From Psilocybe azurescens (taxonomy: Eukaryota; Basidiomycota; Agaricomycetes; Agaricales; Agrocybaceae), in assembly GCA_023853785.1 (NCBI GenBank), contig JAJIRX010000668.1:248001-312000 (forward strand): a DNA stretch of 64,000 bases. The letters are read 5' to 3'. Below are positions 11,318 to 24,945 of this stretch, piece after piece. Under the pieces are notes generated by a model, which did no database searches, was not told the origin of the DNA, and saw only the letters and a list, made by a program, of their open reading frames with translations. The first letter of the stretch is position 1; each line of letters begins with the position of its first letter. Made by a program: the position numbers and the translations under genes.

Positions 11318-12496
11318 TCAACGCAAAGGGAACATGGCAGGCTTCAAAGCGTATCGTGTCGATTGCCAGGCCAGCCACAGCATCACCGACATCCCAGCCG
11401 AGAGCGTCAGGCTATATACAATTTGAGCTCATTGAGCACCACGACATCCGAATAAAGAAAAATGAAACCACCCGCACCTTTCAAAAACTGCTATACCTAA
11501 AAAAGAGAAACCAAGAAACGAAAGGTACAGTCAGCGTCAAGTGGCGTCAAGTTTCAACCCCACAACACAAGCTTTTCATGTAATATATCAAGACAGAACA
11601 TGGCATGGACACGTACCAAAGAGACCCCGGATCTGCGCACAGTACACGACGCCTCCACACGTGCCCTTGTCCAGCAACGTCGGGATGGAGGTGTTCACGA
11701 CGCCCGCGCCGATGACCCAAAACAACCACGTTACAAAGATCCAGATGGCCTGTGCGCCGACGGACGACACCGGGTGTCTCGACCAGGCCGGATGCAAGAA
11801 GAGGAGACTATATGCGCCTGCTGTCAACGAGGTCCATGAAGCAGCGAATCTGCGTGAATGGCTGTAAGTACTAGGAAGTAGTGGGACCCCGAGAATGGTG
11901 AAATGAGAGTGGAGAGGGTACAGTACAATAATAATCGGACCCCATCTCGCGCGCGTGTGTTTGGGTAGTTCGCATGGAAGCGATATTGCAAAATAAGCCA
12001 GCTAGCAAATGCAACCTATACGTAGAATCAAGCGAATAAGTCACACAATCAAAACACAAGCACAACAGCAAGAATAACCCAGTAAAAATCAAAAATCAAA
12101 GGGGTCAAAACACACGTACCTCCATCAACCCACTCAGCACCAAAAGACATACGCCCCAGGCGCATACCTCTGCAGCCTCACGCCCGAGGTTTTATTCATC
12201 GGCCGCGGGTTCATCTGTGCGTGCTGGTACGTCCACGAGAAGAGGGCCAGGTACATGAGCCCGAGCGTCGGCACCAGGCACGCGATGATGCTCGTGGTTG
12301 TGCTTGAGAGATATGATGTGCTGCTGTTGTCCAAGCTGGCGCCTAGGATGGCAGGTATGGACGGAGTGCCAGTAGGCGAGGTGGTGGTTATCGAATGTGT
12401 TGTGGTTATGTTAGATAGAACAGACGTCAATGTAGCTGAGGCCGAAGCCGAAGAAAATGAGGAGAAAGCGGATGAGAATGAGGACATTGTATGCAA
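11318..12496 (-). CDS. four-pass membrane protein (MARVEL-like)
   Basis: The first exon (from 12496; alternative Met at 12487) encodes a Ser/Thr-rich N terminus and a hydrophobic stretch IIACLVPTLGLMYLALFSW. Exon 11617-11861 encodes FAASWTSLTAGAYSLLF and two further membrane segments (AQAIWIFVTWLFWVIGAG), then a Cys-containing loop CGGVVYCAQIRGLF. Exon 11318-11427 gives the last segment and stops with the basic tail RYALKPAMFPLR. The cysteine pair between the last two segments and the LFA...LWLAW ending are typical of fungal MARVEL-type proteins (plasma-membrane organisation). A one-base frame correction near 12184 exposes a hydrophobic CAWGVCLLVLSGLM segment, but the phase to the next exon then does not fit, so the exon 1-2 junction is unresolved. 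The family call rests on topology and weak motif memory. Confidence 0.5.
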
Positions 12497-13124
12497 ATTC
12501 GACCAGCTATAACATCGATAGCATTGTTATTGGATGGGGAGGACGAGTAGAAGCTTCAAATCTCACCGAATAAAAATCAGAGACAGTGAACGAACACTGT
12601 GATACGTCCTATGAAGCAACTGAATGGAAGATTAAGTAAACCGGAGTTACAGTGAAAGGTTTGCGGTTTATATGGCGAGGACGTCGTGATGCAAATTCAT
12701 GCATGCTGCACGTTGTGGCGAGGTTGCAACGTGCTCAACTGATATTACGTGCCAAAACAAGAATTTGGGATCCGATTCATGGGAGAAAAGCATAAGCCTT
12801 GCAAAGTGAAGGCGTTGAGAAGCATTCGGCTCATTTATGGCTCCGTTCAAAGATCCTGAGGCCAAGAAATGAGAAAGCCCATTAGATAAAATCAATTGAC
12901 ATGAGAGCGGTCGCATAGCTCGAAGAATCAAACTGGTTTCAAAACAACAATAGGATAGAAATCGGACGAGCAAACATTTGTTGTACAAGAAGTGAATGTT
13001 GTTAGATTTTGGCAGTTGAAAGCAAAAAAAGAGGCATAGAAACACAACGTGGTAAAAACATATTTTGTCATCCTCTGCACCTGATCGGATCTCCGCCATT
13101 TCCAGATAATCATAATAGCGAACT
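12497..13124. other. intergenic between membrane protein and RPL4
   Basis: Holds the 5' flank of the membrane-protein gene and the 3' flank of RPL4. Open frames here on the minus strand have no family signal and end in the RPL4 3' region; I see no further gene. Confidence 0.5.
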
Positions 13125-14652
<1,528 letters not shown>

Positions 14653-14681
14653 TCAATGATACATTCACCCCATACTCGCAA

Positions 14682-15833
14682 CTACACGGTCAGATCTATA
14701 ACCTGAATGGTATTCTGAACTTTCATAGACTTGTCTCTCACGACTTCCATCTTGGTTGTCTGAAGAAAATATTTGAATTTTAGAAATTGTAGAGCGAAAG
14801 ATATAGTAGACCACCATGGAGAAACCGCACCTTCGACTTTCCTTTATCTTTTCCGTTACCACCATTCTCCTCATCATCCAGAGTTAAATCTATGAATTCT
14901 ACGGCAGAACCCAGAGCAGCTTGTCTATTACGAGCGGCTGGAGGTGCAACACCATCTGCTATCAAAATGTCTTTTGGTGTTAGGTGTAAGAATGAAATTA
15001 TGAGCATCATAATAAACAAGTAGAGAGTCAATCCAATTTACCAATTGGTCGATACTTGAACACGAATGACACTAGTGGCCTCAGTGACGTAGTCTTTCTA
15101 GGAGGTTTATTTATCCGAGTCACAATTTCGTTCCCTAGCCTTGAGCTTACGATTAGCTGGCAGAAATATGAGAGTAGAAATATAATTTACTGAGTTCCAT
15201 GCGTAATTCCCTTATGTGTTCTCTCGTGAACACTTAGCTTGGGAAGTTTAGATTGGATTCGACGATGTGTTGGGGGCCAACATCAACTTCACTAACTTCA
15301 ATTTTGATTTCCCCAAGGGCAGATAAATTAACTCGTAGTAGGTCAGCCTCGTCCTCTAAGAAAGAAAGAACGTTATTAGCTACAGTACGGTTTTTGCTTG
15401 CAAAAAATAATAAACTAAAGACTCACCGACGAGGTGGCACACAGAGAAAATGAAAGGCCGGACGGAATTTTCAGAAATTGTCATACCACGGTGTACTATG
15501 GTACCATTGCTCTTATCGGTGAGGTGCTTGGCACGCGATATCTTCGCCGTGCACCGAACACCATCCACGCTCACTTTAGTACCTGTCGATATAGTTCGCG
15601 CCGCATCTTTGTAGCATATCTGGAACTCCTAGTTCAATGCAACCCATGGCAAATTTCTATGAGCAGAATAGTGTAAAATATGTTTGCTATAGATCACTCA
15701 CCTTGCCAGACTCAGAAGGAATCCAACACGTTGCTTGAGTGCCCACTTCAGAAACAGAGAATGCAATCTGGTACTCTGGCAGCGGTTGACCGTCCACTTG
15801 TACCCAGGCAGAGAAGTTGTTTATAGTTGGCAT
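14682..15833 (-). CDS. DUF7918-like protein with two SUMO-interaction-like motifs (copy 1)
   Basis: Six exons: 15702-15833, 15427-15628, 15191-15355, 15042-15145, 14831-14958 and 14682-14759. Their sum is 809 nt, one short of a multiple of three; the sister gene has 166 nt in exon 3 where this one has 165, so one T is probably missing near 15243. The N terminus has FSAWVQVDGQPLPEY and CWIPSESGK, the start signature of the DUF7918 family (basidiomycete proteins of unknown function). Later landmarks are the middle strand KVSVDGVRC, the VHERTHKGITHGT segment, and FVFKYRPI. The C terminus carries an acidic SUMO-interaction-like motif (EFIDLTLDDEE) and ends with a second one (VIDLTV, stop). I infer a nuclear or SUMO-linked function. 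The DUF number is from memory and should be checked. Confidence 0.75.
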
Positions 15834-18367
15834 CTCGATGAATGTATCCGATAAATGGGGAGAACTCAGATATCGATTTTTTCGACGATCGTTGACGGGC
15901 GCTTGGTCTGACGACTCGAATATGATATAGTGGCAGATAGGAAAAGTAGTTGAAAAGTAGGTGTAGATCAAGCGTATGTATGTTTACAGAAACTTATATA
16001 GTTTTCACGATGTTGATATTGTTTCGAACATCTGTAAAAGACAAGGAGTTTGCAGTGTCTGTTGAAAAGACGAGCCTTGGCAGCAAGCTGGAGTAAGTCA
16101 CACTGTCGCTCAAAACACGCAGCAGCACGGCCCGAAAGGTCCGTTCCTGTCACATCATATGATTTGCGTCTAAATCTGAACTCGTTGTCTGCTTGGGGCC
16201 TGTGTCTTTGTTTTCACCGCGATGTTACCACCAGGACACTGACCTTCGTCAAAAGATGATTAAGAGGCCCATGATGTCTATTCCGATCCCCCATTTGTGT
16301 CATGGGAAATTCTGTCACACAAGGGATATTAATGTTTCTGGTCAATGCGGCAATACTTAATCGATTTGGGCTCAAAATATCTGTCCAATCAAAATTGCAA
16401 TCAAAGACACAATTGAATCTTGGCGGTACCCGCGCCCACAAGCGCCCATACTTGGCAACTCGCTCTCTTACGTCCTAGCTGTACGCCTCTACGTCTGGGT
16501 TTCATTATGATAGATATCGGGTCGAGACGCAGGTCGGTTATCCATGCCGTTCCGTCTCAGTGCACCATCGCTCTCCTATCCTCTACCGGTCTGACCCGGG
16601 TCCTCAGCATTCGTGTCATAGACCGTAAATCATCCGATATCCTCCACACTGCAGCGCAAGAATCAGAAAAAGGGAATTTATCCGCAATAATGCCTGGAGC
16701 GATAACGGCAAATCAAACAATCCCGGACGATCAACATATTTTCCCATGTATTCTCCTTGCTCCCCTCGGGCCTCACGAATGCACACAGATGCTCTTGTTC
16801 TTTCGCTGGCAATAGTCATGAATCAGCACGTATCATCATGGAACATCATAGAATGCCCCCTCTAAAATCGCAATTGGGACTGTGAACAAACACAACCATA
16901 TTTTACCGCTAGGTGTATATAAACCCCTCCTCCCTTTCGATCTCTCTTTCTTCCTTACCGCCATCTTCTCTATGGCTCTCTGCCTAAACCTCAAAAGCGA
17001 TCGCCCCAAGCGACTCAGCAGCTCCAAGCTACCTGACTAGTGTCCTTGACTAGCGCTACGAATACTCAACCTCATCATGCACCGCACTTGCTCATAGTCG
17101 GCGACATATTATCTCCATCGCGATCAGTTTCGATCCTTCGGAGAGATCAACGTTCAATGCCGCCATAACACCCTCGCCCACGGATGTGCATGGATGTAAG
17201 TATTTCTTATGACGAGCAACGTTCCAACTCTGATTGCTATCTTTTTTAGATTTTGTAACGGATGTCCTATCTTTGCCGCGATCAAGGTCGATCCGTTCTG
17301 GAGGTCGGCGATTGACCTCGCCACCATCAACATGACCCCTGGATGCTCACCGTTGACGTAAGGCTGCATCTTTCTATGCTCTAAACCCGGTCTCATTCTT
17401 CAATGTAGTGCTCGTAATCGCTGGGGCGTACCTTGATGCCACCCCTAATCTGGCGCATCGATTCTCGTGGAGGCTGACCACCGCTCGGTACTTATTTCTT
17501 ATTTATCCATAAGACGTGCGAAGGCACTTACACCTTTCTTCTCATAGATAACGATGAGCATCTGCCTTTACTCCTACATGGCGGGGCGCCATCTATATGA
17601 TCTACACACCAGCCTAGTAAAAGCCATCTTCATCCCCTTATACTTTCACTTCCACAACGCACACCAAAATCCGCACAAAGTCGGACGGTGTACGTCTTCC
17701 CTCCGCTTGAAGGCGCTTTCATAGTATGGCCAAGGTTACCCGAGTACCCCACGATCGGACTACTCGGATCTGTCTCTGTTCTTAGTTGAGCCTCGAGCTC
17801 GAACGACAGCCAGATCCCAGTTCCGTCCTCGTAGTGGGAGAGGGGTCAAATATGTCCACTATGAAATTTACCAGTCGCCTCACCCCAAATCCCAAAAGCC
17901 ACCTTAAAGGTGTAAATTTTACTTTACTACACACAAAACCCTAAACAAAAAAGGGGGGAACAGCCCCCAAACATACATACTCTCCCAAAACATATCATAT
18001 TATAATTATAAACAACACCCATCAGTAGGTAGTGACAAAAGTAAAATATACATTTAACTCTGTTTGTTGGCAATCGTCATGACCTTTGCGAGAGATTGGA
18101 ACTTCAATGGAAGCGATATTTAACGAATGTAATAAAAATGCCTTTGAGATCGATAGTATGTATTGCAGTTATGTGTGAATATAGAGTTTCAAAGCGAAAA
18201 TTCGCTGATGAGAGTACAAAGAAGTCCCAGGGCAGCAGGCTATAACCCAGCATGCCAGATCGATTTGGTACAACTCCTCATTGGAGTAATATGTGTTCGG
18301 CGCCCTCGTAGACAACTACTTGTCTACCACGCCAGCCGTATGCCCAGGAATAATCGTAAATACAAGG
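15834..18367. other. gene-poor interval with an unassigned exon-like chain
   Basis: No recognised gene. Between about 17050 and 17530 on the plus strand there are four well-formed GT-AG introns in a row. The open segment around the first two includes CRHNTLAHGCAW joined across an intron to FCNGCPIFAAI; the frame then closes at about 17436. This may be a small Cys-containing gene or a relic of a larger one. The remainder (15834-17000 and 17540-18367) shows only short frames and AT-rich sequence. Confidence 0.3.
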
Positions 18368-19483
18368 CTAAACCGTCAAGTCGATAACACTGTCGTCGTT
18401 TGTGACGGACCTCTCCTGCTTTACTTCCTTTCTGACTCTCTATCAAGATCCTATCAGCCAAAGAAGGGCGGTAAATGGGAGATGATGCGCACCTTTGGAT
18501 TTCTTTGTTTGGTAGGGCTGCTATCCAGATCGTCATCCAGAGTTAGATCTATGACGTCAATGGACTTTGAACTAGAAGCTGCATGCTTGCGTTTTACAGG
18601 CGTTACTTGAGGGGTGACGCCATCCGCCATCAAAACCGCTATCGAAAAGAGGCAAAAAGTTGGCGAAATGTTAGCCAGCACGCCGTGATGAAAGTGGGTG
18701 ATACTCACCCATTGGCCGATACCTAAACACAAAGGTAACTAAGGTCCGTATGTATTCTGTCTGCATGACAGCGCGTTCCACTGGCAGCGAAATTGCGTTG
18801 CCCAGTCTTGAGCCCGATTGTAAGCAAACAGCTTGGAATCAATATCAACTAACGTGTCAGCTCACTGAGTTCCATGCACAGCGCCCTTCTTTCCCTTCTC
18901 GTGGATTTGAAGCACAGGAAAGGTCGCAGCTTTTACACTCATCCCTTCAGAACCGACTCGAACTTCATCGATTTCGATCTTGATCTCCCCGAGGGCAGAC
19001 AAATCACCCAGCAGCTGGTCAGCCTCATCCTCTGCGGCAGAACTGTCAGGATCATGACACCTTTCTCAAGTGTAGCAGACCGAACATGCCTACGAGACGA
19101 CAGTCGGAGAAAACGTATGGTCGTAAGGCGTCTTCAGACGCTATAATACCTCTGTTCACTGCAGTACTCCGTCCCTGGGGCATTGATAGCCTCGAGTATA
19201 TAATTTCTGCCGAGCACCAGTTACCGTCAACCTGTACCTCGGAGCATGTTGTTTTCGAGCGGATATTGTCTCGATGGCAAATCTGATACTCCTAAACTCC
19301 GGGAATGAGCAAGAGATTCAATATGCAGTAATATACTGTGGACTACGCTTGACCAACCTTTCCAGCTTCTGAGGGAATCCAGCACGTTACTTGAGTGCCG
19401 CCTCCAGAGTATTCAACTTGGTATTCTGGCAAAGGCTGGTTGTCAACTTGAATCCATGCTGAGAAGTTGTCTATCGTCGGCAT
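18368..19483 (-). CDS. DUF7918-like protein with two SUMO-interaction-like motifs (copy 2)
   Basis: Sister of the gene at 14.7-15.8 kb, with six exons: 19358-19483, 19090-19291, 18866-19031, 18709-18806, 18493-18638 and 18368-18439. They total 810 nt, 269 aa, with no frame error. Exon 2 has exactly the same length (202 nt) as in the sister. Its 3' boundary requires a GC donor (TAG|GCATGT), a GC-AG intron. Motifs: FSAWIQVDNQPLPEYQ, CWIPSEAGK, IHEKGKKGAVHGTQLG, FVFRYRPM, a Lys-rich linker PVKRKHAASSSKS followed by DVIDLTLDDDLD, and the C-terminal end SVIDLTV. The two Val/Ile-Asp-Leu-Thr motifs are textbook SUMO-interaction patterns, the first followed by acidic residues. Function unknown; a nuclear SUMO reader is an inference. 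Confidence 0.8.
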
Positions 19484-20830
19484 TACAGCACTGAGGAATG
19501 CAGGAAGCAGAGTCCGCAGACAAAGGCCTGTTGCTGTTGCTTGAAGTACCAATGAAGGTACTCGGAGAAGTTCAACTTTGTAAGTTGAATGTTTCGCCAA
19601 GGCAAACCTGGTGGAATTGACGGTTAAAAGAGACACTAATCCGTCGATTCCTGTCCGAGTAATAGGCTGGAAAGCTTCAATTGTAAGAATAAAGGAGCAG
19701 AATACTTAGTATACAGTATGGTCAGCTACAAAAACCATAACGACGACGATGTCAGTATACTAATCAATCACTGACGGAGTTGACACGCCTGTCACATCAC
19801 ATGTCCTGGTAACTAGAAAATTTTGAACTGAAATCCAAACGAAGTTGCTCTGACCTTGCTTCCTCCGGCCACAAAGCGCCCGTTAAAACCTTGCTTCTGG
19901 CATTATACGATGCTCAATAGCTGATTGTATCTTTTCTTCTGACTATTGCAATTTGGAGTCTCTTTTATGATCTCGATGGCAACTACTGATCACTGGTCAC
20001 TGGTCACTGGTCAGTAGCATCATGCCGCAAGCAAGCCGTTTGGAATCCTTTTTCCGTTTGATATTCTTCGGTAGGGGCACTGAATCTTCAACCCTCATCA
20101 GTCCCACATTTCCATTGGCCGTTCGGTGTACAGTGATGTTCCCTTACTGTGGTTATATGGCGTATTCTTGGATACATATCTATCAAATAACTGTCGGTGA
20201 AACATGACAGGCTTCCACGGCTCACATTATTAAATCATTGTTGGGGCATAGCTTTTGATATCACAGGGAATGCTCAGCGTTTGCAAACCACTCTCCTGGA
20301 CCTCTATTCTTCCACCAATACTTCCCAGGATCTCACTGGTCTCCGAGACGTGATTGGTCCATGCCCAATTTAGCGGTTCCTGGATTCGGCACGATTCGTT
20401 CTGCTAACAACGAAGCTGATTCGACGTGAGTCCGCTTTCTTGGGTGGTTAGATAGCAAATGCCCAAAACACATCTATGACATTGCCCTTCGGAATTCTGG
20501 CACGGCCCCCAGATTGTGTCAAAGGTGTTACAGTCGTGCGGCGTACCGCGGCGTTCGTGTTCAGGGGGACCAATACGAACCCTTTGAGTCTCTGCTTATT
20601 AGACCTGGACTTTCGGAATCGAGATGTGAATGTACCATCAAGGGCAAATGCTTCTCCCCAGTATCCATCAACGGTATTTCGATATGATGGGGACACTTCT
20701 GCAATAACAACGATTCACTTGACACGGATTATGGCCCTTTTATTGAAGCCATCAAACCACTGAGTAAGAGCTTCCCTCTATCCCGACCTCCCTGTGCTGC
20801 GCAGAGGGTCCGCTCGGACGCTGTCTCGCA
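19484..20830. other. intergenic with short tandem heptamer
   Basis: Contains three tandem copies of a 7-bp unit (CACTGGT) at 19991-20011. Open frames on both strands at 20450-20760 look equally plausible as coding and match nothing I recognise. Probably 5' flank of the 7TM gene and decayed sequence. Confidence 0.35.
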
Positions 20831-22298
20831 ATGAATGCATCAGGTTCTGGCCTGCCTGAGAGTGTGGGTAAGTCGATTTATAGTTCTTACCACCGTGACA
20901 GTGGATCCATAATGATGTCCTTTCTCTCGAAAAGCGGAATCCGTGTCAAGACTCCACGCCGATCTTCGTAATGGCTTTCTGTATCATATCATCATCTGCG
21001 ATGTTCTCCACATCTTTGCCTTTGGCATTCTTGCCGCGGCATTGTTCACGGCCTCCATCTCTTCTCGGGTTCCAAGAACGATGGCATGGTTCTTGTTAAT
21101 TTCCTCAGCTACTCTAGGGACCGGATCCCGTATTCTCGTCGTGGGGCAGCAAATTGGTTCGGATCCCAACAGAGTTGTCTGCATAGTCCAGGCCATGTTA
21201 TTGAGTGGAACGGCCATTCTGTAAGCGTTTCCCTAAAAGCAAAGGTATCGTTTCTATTCACACACGTCCCAAGAAACATATATACAGGCGCTGCTTTTGT
21301 GTTACAAGTAAGTGTTCACTTATGAGGAATGAATTGTTCATTTCTGAATGCAATTTTATCAGCTTTATTTTACCCTGCTTGCTGTAAAAAGGTCACGAGA
21401 GTTACCTTCCATCTGGCGTCTTTTGGTGAGCGGCTACAACGGTGTTTTTTTCAAAGGTTTGAAATGCCTATTGTACTGACCACTTGCTTTTCATTGTGAA
21501 GATGCAAATAGTTCCAGTATTCATATTTCTTGGCACTCTTCTGGCGGTTCTTGTGGTGCGCAACAGTTATCCCAGAAATGAGCTTTACCTTAAGCGTTCT
21601 ACGAAGATTGGTAGTCTGCAACCATCCCTAATTCGTCGAAGTTCTTCGGGGATGTATTGTGAATTGGCGGCGTCATCACTGTGAGCCATATGCATTGTAG
21701 ATCATCTATGGATGAGTTTACTAAAAACGATGACAGCAACTACTCGCTCACGGCCGTGGGGCTGGTAGGCGTTCTGATTACAGTTACTACGAAAGGTATG
21801 CAGTATATTCGCACCACAAGTACATCACTCATTATTCGCGTCGTCAGTGCTCATCTTAATTGAACTGTGGGCGACAAAGAGAACACTTACTACGGAACAC
21901 CTACCCAAAATTACAAGGACGCCTCCCGGGACTGTTGGTAGGGCGTTTGGGTATACCTTCATTCTTTTCGTCATCTTCATGTAAGTCGCATATGTATAGC
22001 CAATAGCTTCCATGACCAACTGTGCAATCTAATCGTCATGAATAATATATAGCTTGGGGGTCGCATCGTTTTTTCCAAGGGACGAAAATTTGCTGGCCAA
22101 GATCACCGATATTGTGATAGCGGTTGGAGCAGCAGTAACGGCGGTTGTATTTGCGACCGAATCAGTAGGTTGAAGATATCTGCTGGAACGGACATACTCA
22201 AATTGTATCTCTGCCATTAGGATATAATGAAGGTCTGGCTCTTCTGGAGAAAATCGAGGGACTTGAATACCGCAGAAGATGTCCAAGGACAAGTGTAG
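20831..22298 (+). CDS. seven-transmembrane orphan protein of agaricomycete type
   Basis: Multi-exon membrane protein. The short first exon (20831-20867) is followed by exon 20935-21220 with YHIIICDVLHIFAFGILAAA, a luminal Ser/Arg loop, MAWFLLISSATLGTGSRI and QQIGSD...CIVQAML. Later exons give AAFVLQ|LYFTLLAVKRSREL, IVPVFIFLGTLLAVLVV, TAVGLVGVLITVTTK, VLILIELWATKR, FGYTFILFVIFM and ITDIVIAVGAAVTAVVFAT. The last exon starts DIMKVWLFWRK and ends with the stop at 22296-22298. The order and the final D-I-x-K-V-W segment resemble a large agaricomycete 7TM family of unknown ligand that looks GPCR-like. The junction after the third membrane segment is off by one base (missing base or different donor). 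Probably a plasma-membrane protein; signalling role unproven. Confidence 0.6.
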
Positions 22299-22478
22299 TA
22301 TTTATTTTGGGCCGATTTAATGGCTCAGTGTTCGAGCTGTGTTACGATGATTTGTAAAAAGAGTGCGTGCGCTCGATGACCTGTGTACTTTTAAACGTAG
22401 TAGTATTCTAAGTTATTCCAAGTTATTGTAGGACTGGATACCCAAACCATCTGTTATATTTAGATAAATAGGACGCGG

Positions 22479-23878
22479 TCATGGTGAATGTGGAAGCTCG
22501 TTTGAAGGAGAGATCACGGTATCGGGCCCTGTTTCCTCCATCTTGATTCTCTTCCTCGCCTCTTCTTTCTGTTCCTTCACTACAACATATCTTGTATGAT
22601 ACATGTACTGCGTAGGCGATGCAAAACGTCTGAGTATTTTTATCTCCCTGGGATTGCGGTGTATGAGTCTTTCTCTATAAAACTTCTCCTTATGAAGAGC
22701 TCTCAAATGTCTCTGAAATTTCAAGTTGTCAGTCATTAAAAATATCATCGTATATTATAGAGAACTATTCTCGGCTTACCTCCAGGTCGAGGATCTCTGC
22801 AGTGAGCTCCTCGTCTGTAGGCTTCGTCATTTCATCCAAATTCCGCTTCGTGCTCTTGGACCATGAGCTCGGTTCCATACTCCGCATAGCATCCATATCC
22901 AAGCGCTCGTAATCATTTGCATGCTCTTCATCTGAGGACTCCAGATCTTGATTCCCAATTAATTTATATTTCACTGCGGCTGCCCATCCGGTCCGAATAG
23001 TCGTGAATGACGGCTGGTTATCAAAGGAACCTGCAGATTTCAGAAACTCTTCGATTGGGTTGGTATCTTTCTTCACTGGGCTATGATGTGGGAAGCTGCA
23101 GTGTGGTGCTCACCAAATTCTCTGTACTTGAAGACAAATGTCGCGATTATCTCCGCTCGCCTAATAGGCGCCTCCTCGGATCTGTAGCATATTCTTTAGT
23201 TAAGCCAAAACATAACATCGCAACGAGAAGCCATGCTATTACGATGTTGCCTCCTCCACAGGTCCGACATGCTTATGAGTTGGAACGCTCCTGGAGGGAC
23301 CGCTGGTGCGACTTATAACCAGGCGTATTTCTCTAGACCCATCTATATACACACCAGCGCCCAATCAAATGTCATTTATCATTAGATTAACTCCCATCAT
23401 CATAAGAAATCTGAAATGGAACAGCACTCGCCTTTGTTAGGATTTAATTTGGCAGCCTTGGAATCGACGTCTACGAAATGGAAACCCACTGGTAAATGTG
23501 GAGAATGTGGCATCTCTGCATGGAAGAACTCCTCGTGCTTTCTAAACCGCTTCTTGGCTGCGCTTCGGATCTCTCTGTTGATAGTGACGCCTCCGACCTC
23601 TATACCGCCCACGGAGACGTCGCCACAGCTGTGCATCAGCGATTTCCTACACGTCCAGTTTACAGTAAATTTCTAGAAAGATTTTTGGAGAAAGGGCGGT
23701 TTAGCTATACACAACTGATATAATATATATAATGCTCGCAGTGGGTGCTGACCTTTCCAGCTACAGACGGAATCCAACATTCTAAAGTCCTGTCTTTGGT
23801 GAATAGGCATATACCATAGTGGGTCAACTTTTCGTTGTCGACGGAGATGTACGCCTCAAAATCGTTCACAAAAGGCAT
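22479..23878 (-). CDS. divergent DUF7918-like protein (copy 3)
   Basis: Exon 1 (23753-23878, 42 codons, the same length as in copy 2) gives FEAYISVDNEKLTHY and ECWIPSVAGK. Exon 2 starts at 23672 with KFTVNWTCRKS and GDVSVGGIEVGGVTI. Later exons carry an EIIATFVFKYREF segment equivalent to FVFKYRP in the other copies. An acidic Ser/Glu-rich stretch (LESSDEEHANDYE) follows, and then a long basic, charged C-terminal exon (22479 to about 22708) likely to be helical. Exon boundaries between 23400 and 23150 are only partly resolved. Unlike copies 1 and 2, no SUMO-interaction-like motif is present. Oriented like its paralogs and separated from them by the 7TM gene. Confidence 0.6.
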
Positions 23879-24618
23879 TAGACAAAGGCGATACGGACTC
23901 AAAGGCTCTGCAAGAGGAAATATTTATGGGCGGAGGAAGAGAGATCGTATGTACACAGCAGGAAAGAGTGCAAGGGATTATATACGCCTAAGTACTTTAT
24001 GCCCACACCTGCACACACAAGTTGCGCGGTGCCGGGGCATTGCCACCGCTTTTTGAGTGTCCGCCGAAAACCTTAATTCCTAAAGGGCTCGTAGAATTCA
24101 TCGAATATCCTTTGCCCGCCATCTCCCGTTCATCAAAGAGCTCAAGGTCACGACTCAAAGAGGTTCCTCGCCTGGAAAATTAAAAGGGACGAACAACTTT
24201 CACTTCCACCGGAGTCCTGGCTCCACCGTCGTCGTCTACTGTACACCTAATATCTCAATCCTTTACGTCTCTTCTCCACATACATCTTTCTCTACTCCCT
24301 CTGTCTTCTATGTATTATTGAGTATATCAGAAGATTTAGTCCGTAGCGGGTACCGCCAATTTAACAACAGTGTCTGGTGGAAAGTCTTCTTTTATGACAT
24401 TATTGCTATTTTCATGAATATACTAGGTTTGGTAGAGCATCGCCTTGACGCCATGTATTCCAAAAGATATGCTCCAAGTCTCAGACTTACTTTTCCATAC
24501 CGTTACTATGCATCGAGTAGATACAGTAGACAGAGAATAGATACATCCAATCTGTACATAGCAGCAGAAGCTTCTTGGGTCTATATAATTTGATTTGTAT
24601 TTCTTAAAACACTGTAAA

Positions 24619-24824
24619 TGTAAGCCTGGCGCCCCTTTCCATATTATCTTATCTTCTACATTTACGTACACGTGACTACGATCCCCAACCCATTCCTTCG
24701 ACACCGACTTCTCTTACATTATGCACCGTACACACCTGTAACCCAGTCAGTCGTTCTATCGATATATCGTGGTTTTGTCATTCTCCGCGTGACTCTCAGT
24801 GAGCCCTGTGACGCCGGGCTTTCA
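24619..24824 (+). mobile_element. MITE copy 1 with 5-bp target duplication GTAAA
   Basis: A 206-bp non-coding element. Ends are TGTAAGCCTGGC and, inverted, TGAAAGCCGGGC-like, giving imperfect terminal inverted repeats. It is flanked on both sides by the direct repeat GTAAA (24614-24618 and 24825-24829). It is highly similar along its whole length to the element at 51054-51278, which has its own different 5-bp duplication. It lacks a roughly 13-bp segment present near the left end of copy 2. Mobilised in trans, if at all. Confidence 0.8.
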
Positions 24825-24880
24825 GTAAAGAGCTCATTGAGTCTCTGTGTACGCGTAGCGGGATGAAAATTGACCGAATG

Positions 24881-24945
24881 CACGAGCCACTCAGCTCGAA
24901 TTTGACTTCAGGAGTCGGACGCGTCACTACCAATGCACCACGAGC
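24881..24945 (-). other. tRNA-like relic
   Basis: On the minus strand the sequence begins GCTCGTGGTGCATTGGTAG, an A-box-like D-arm, followed by an anticodon-arm-like stem and loop (GAC TCCTGAA GTC) and a TTCGAGC T-loop-like segment. The 5' and 3' acceptor halves are direct and not complementary, so it cannot fold as a tRNA. I read it as a degenerate tRNA-derived sequence. Confidence 0.35.

Noticed and set aside
20448..20763. Pair of opposite open frames of about 85-95 codons
   Set aside because: Neither strand shows a domain, splice chain or start context that favours it.
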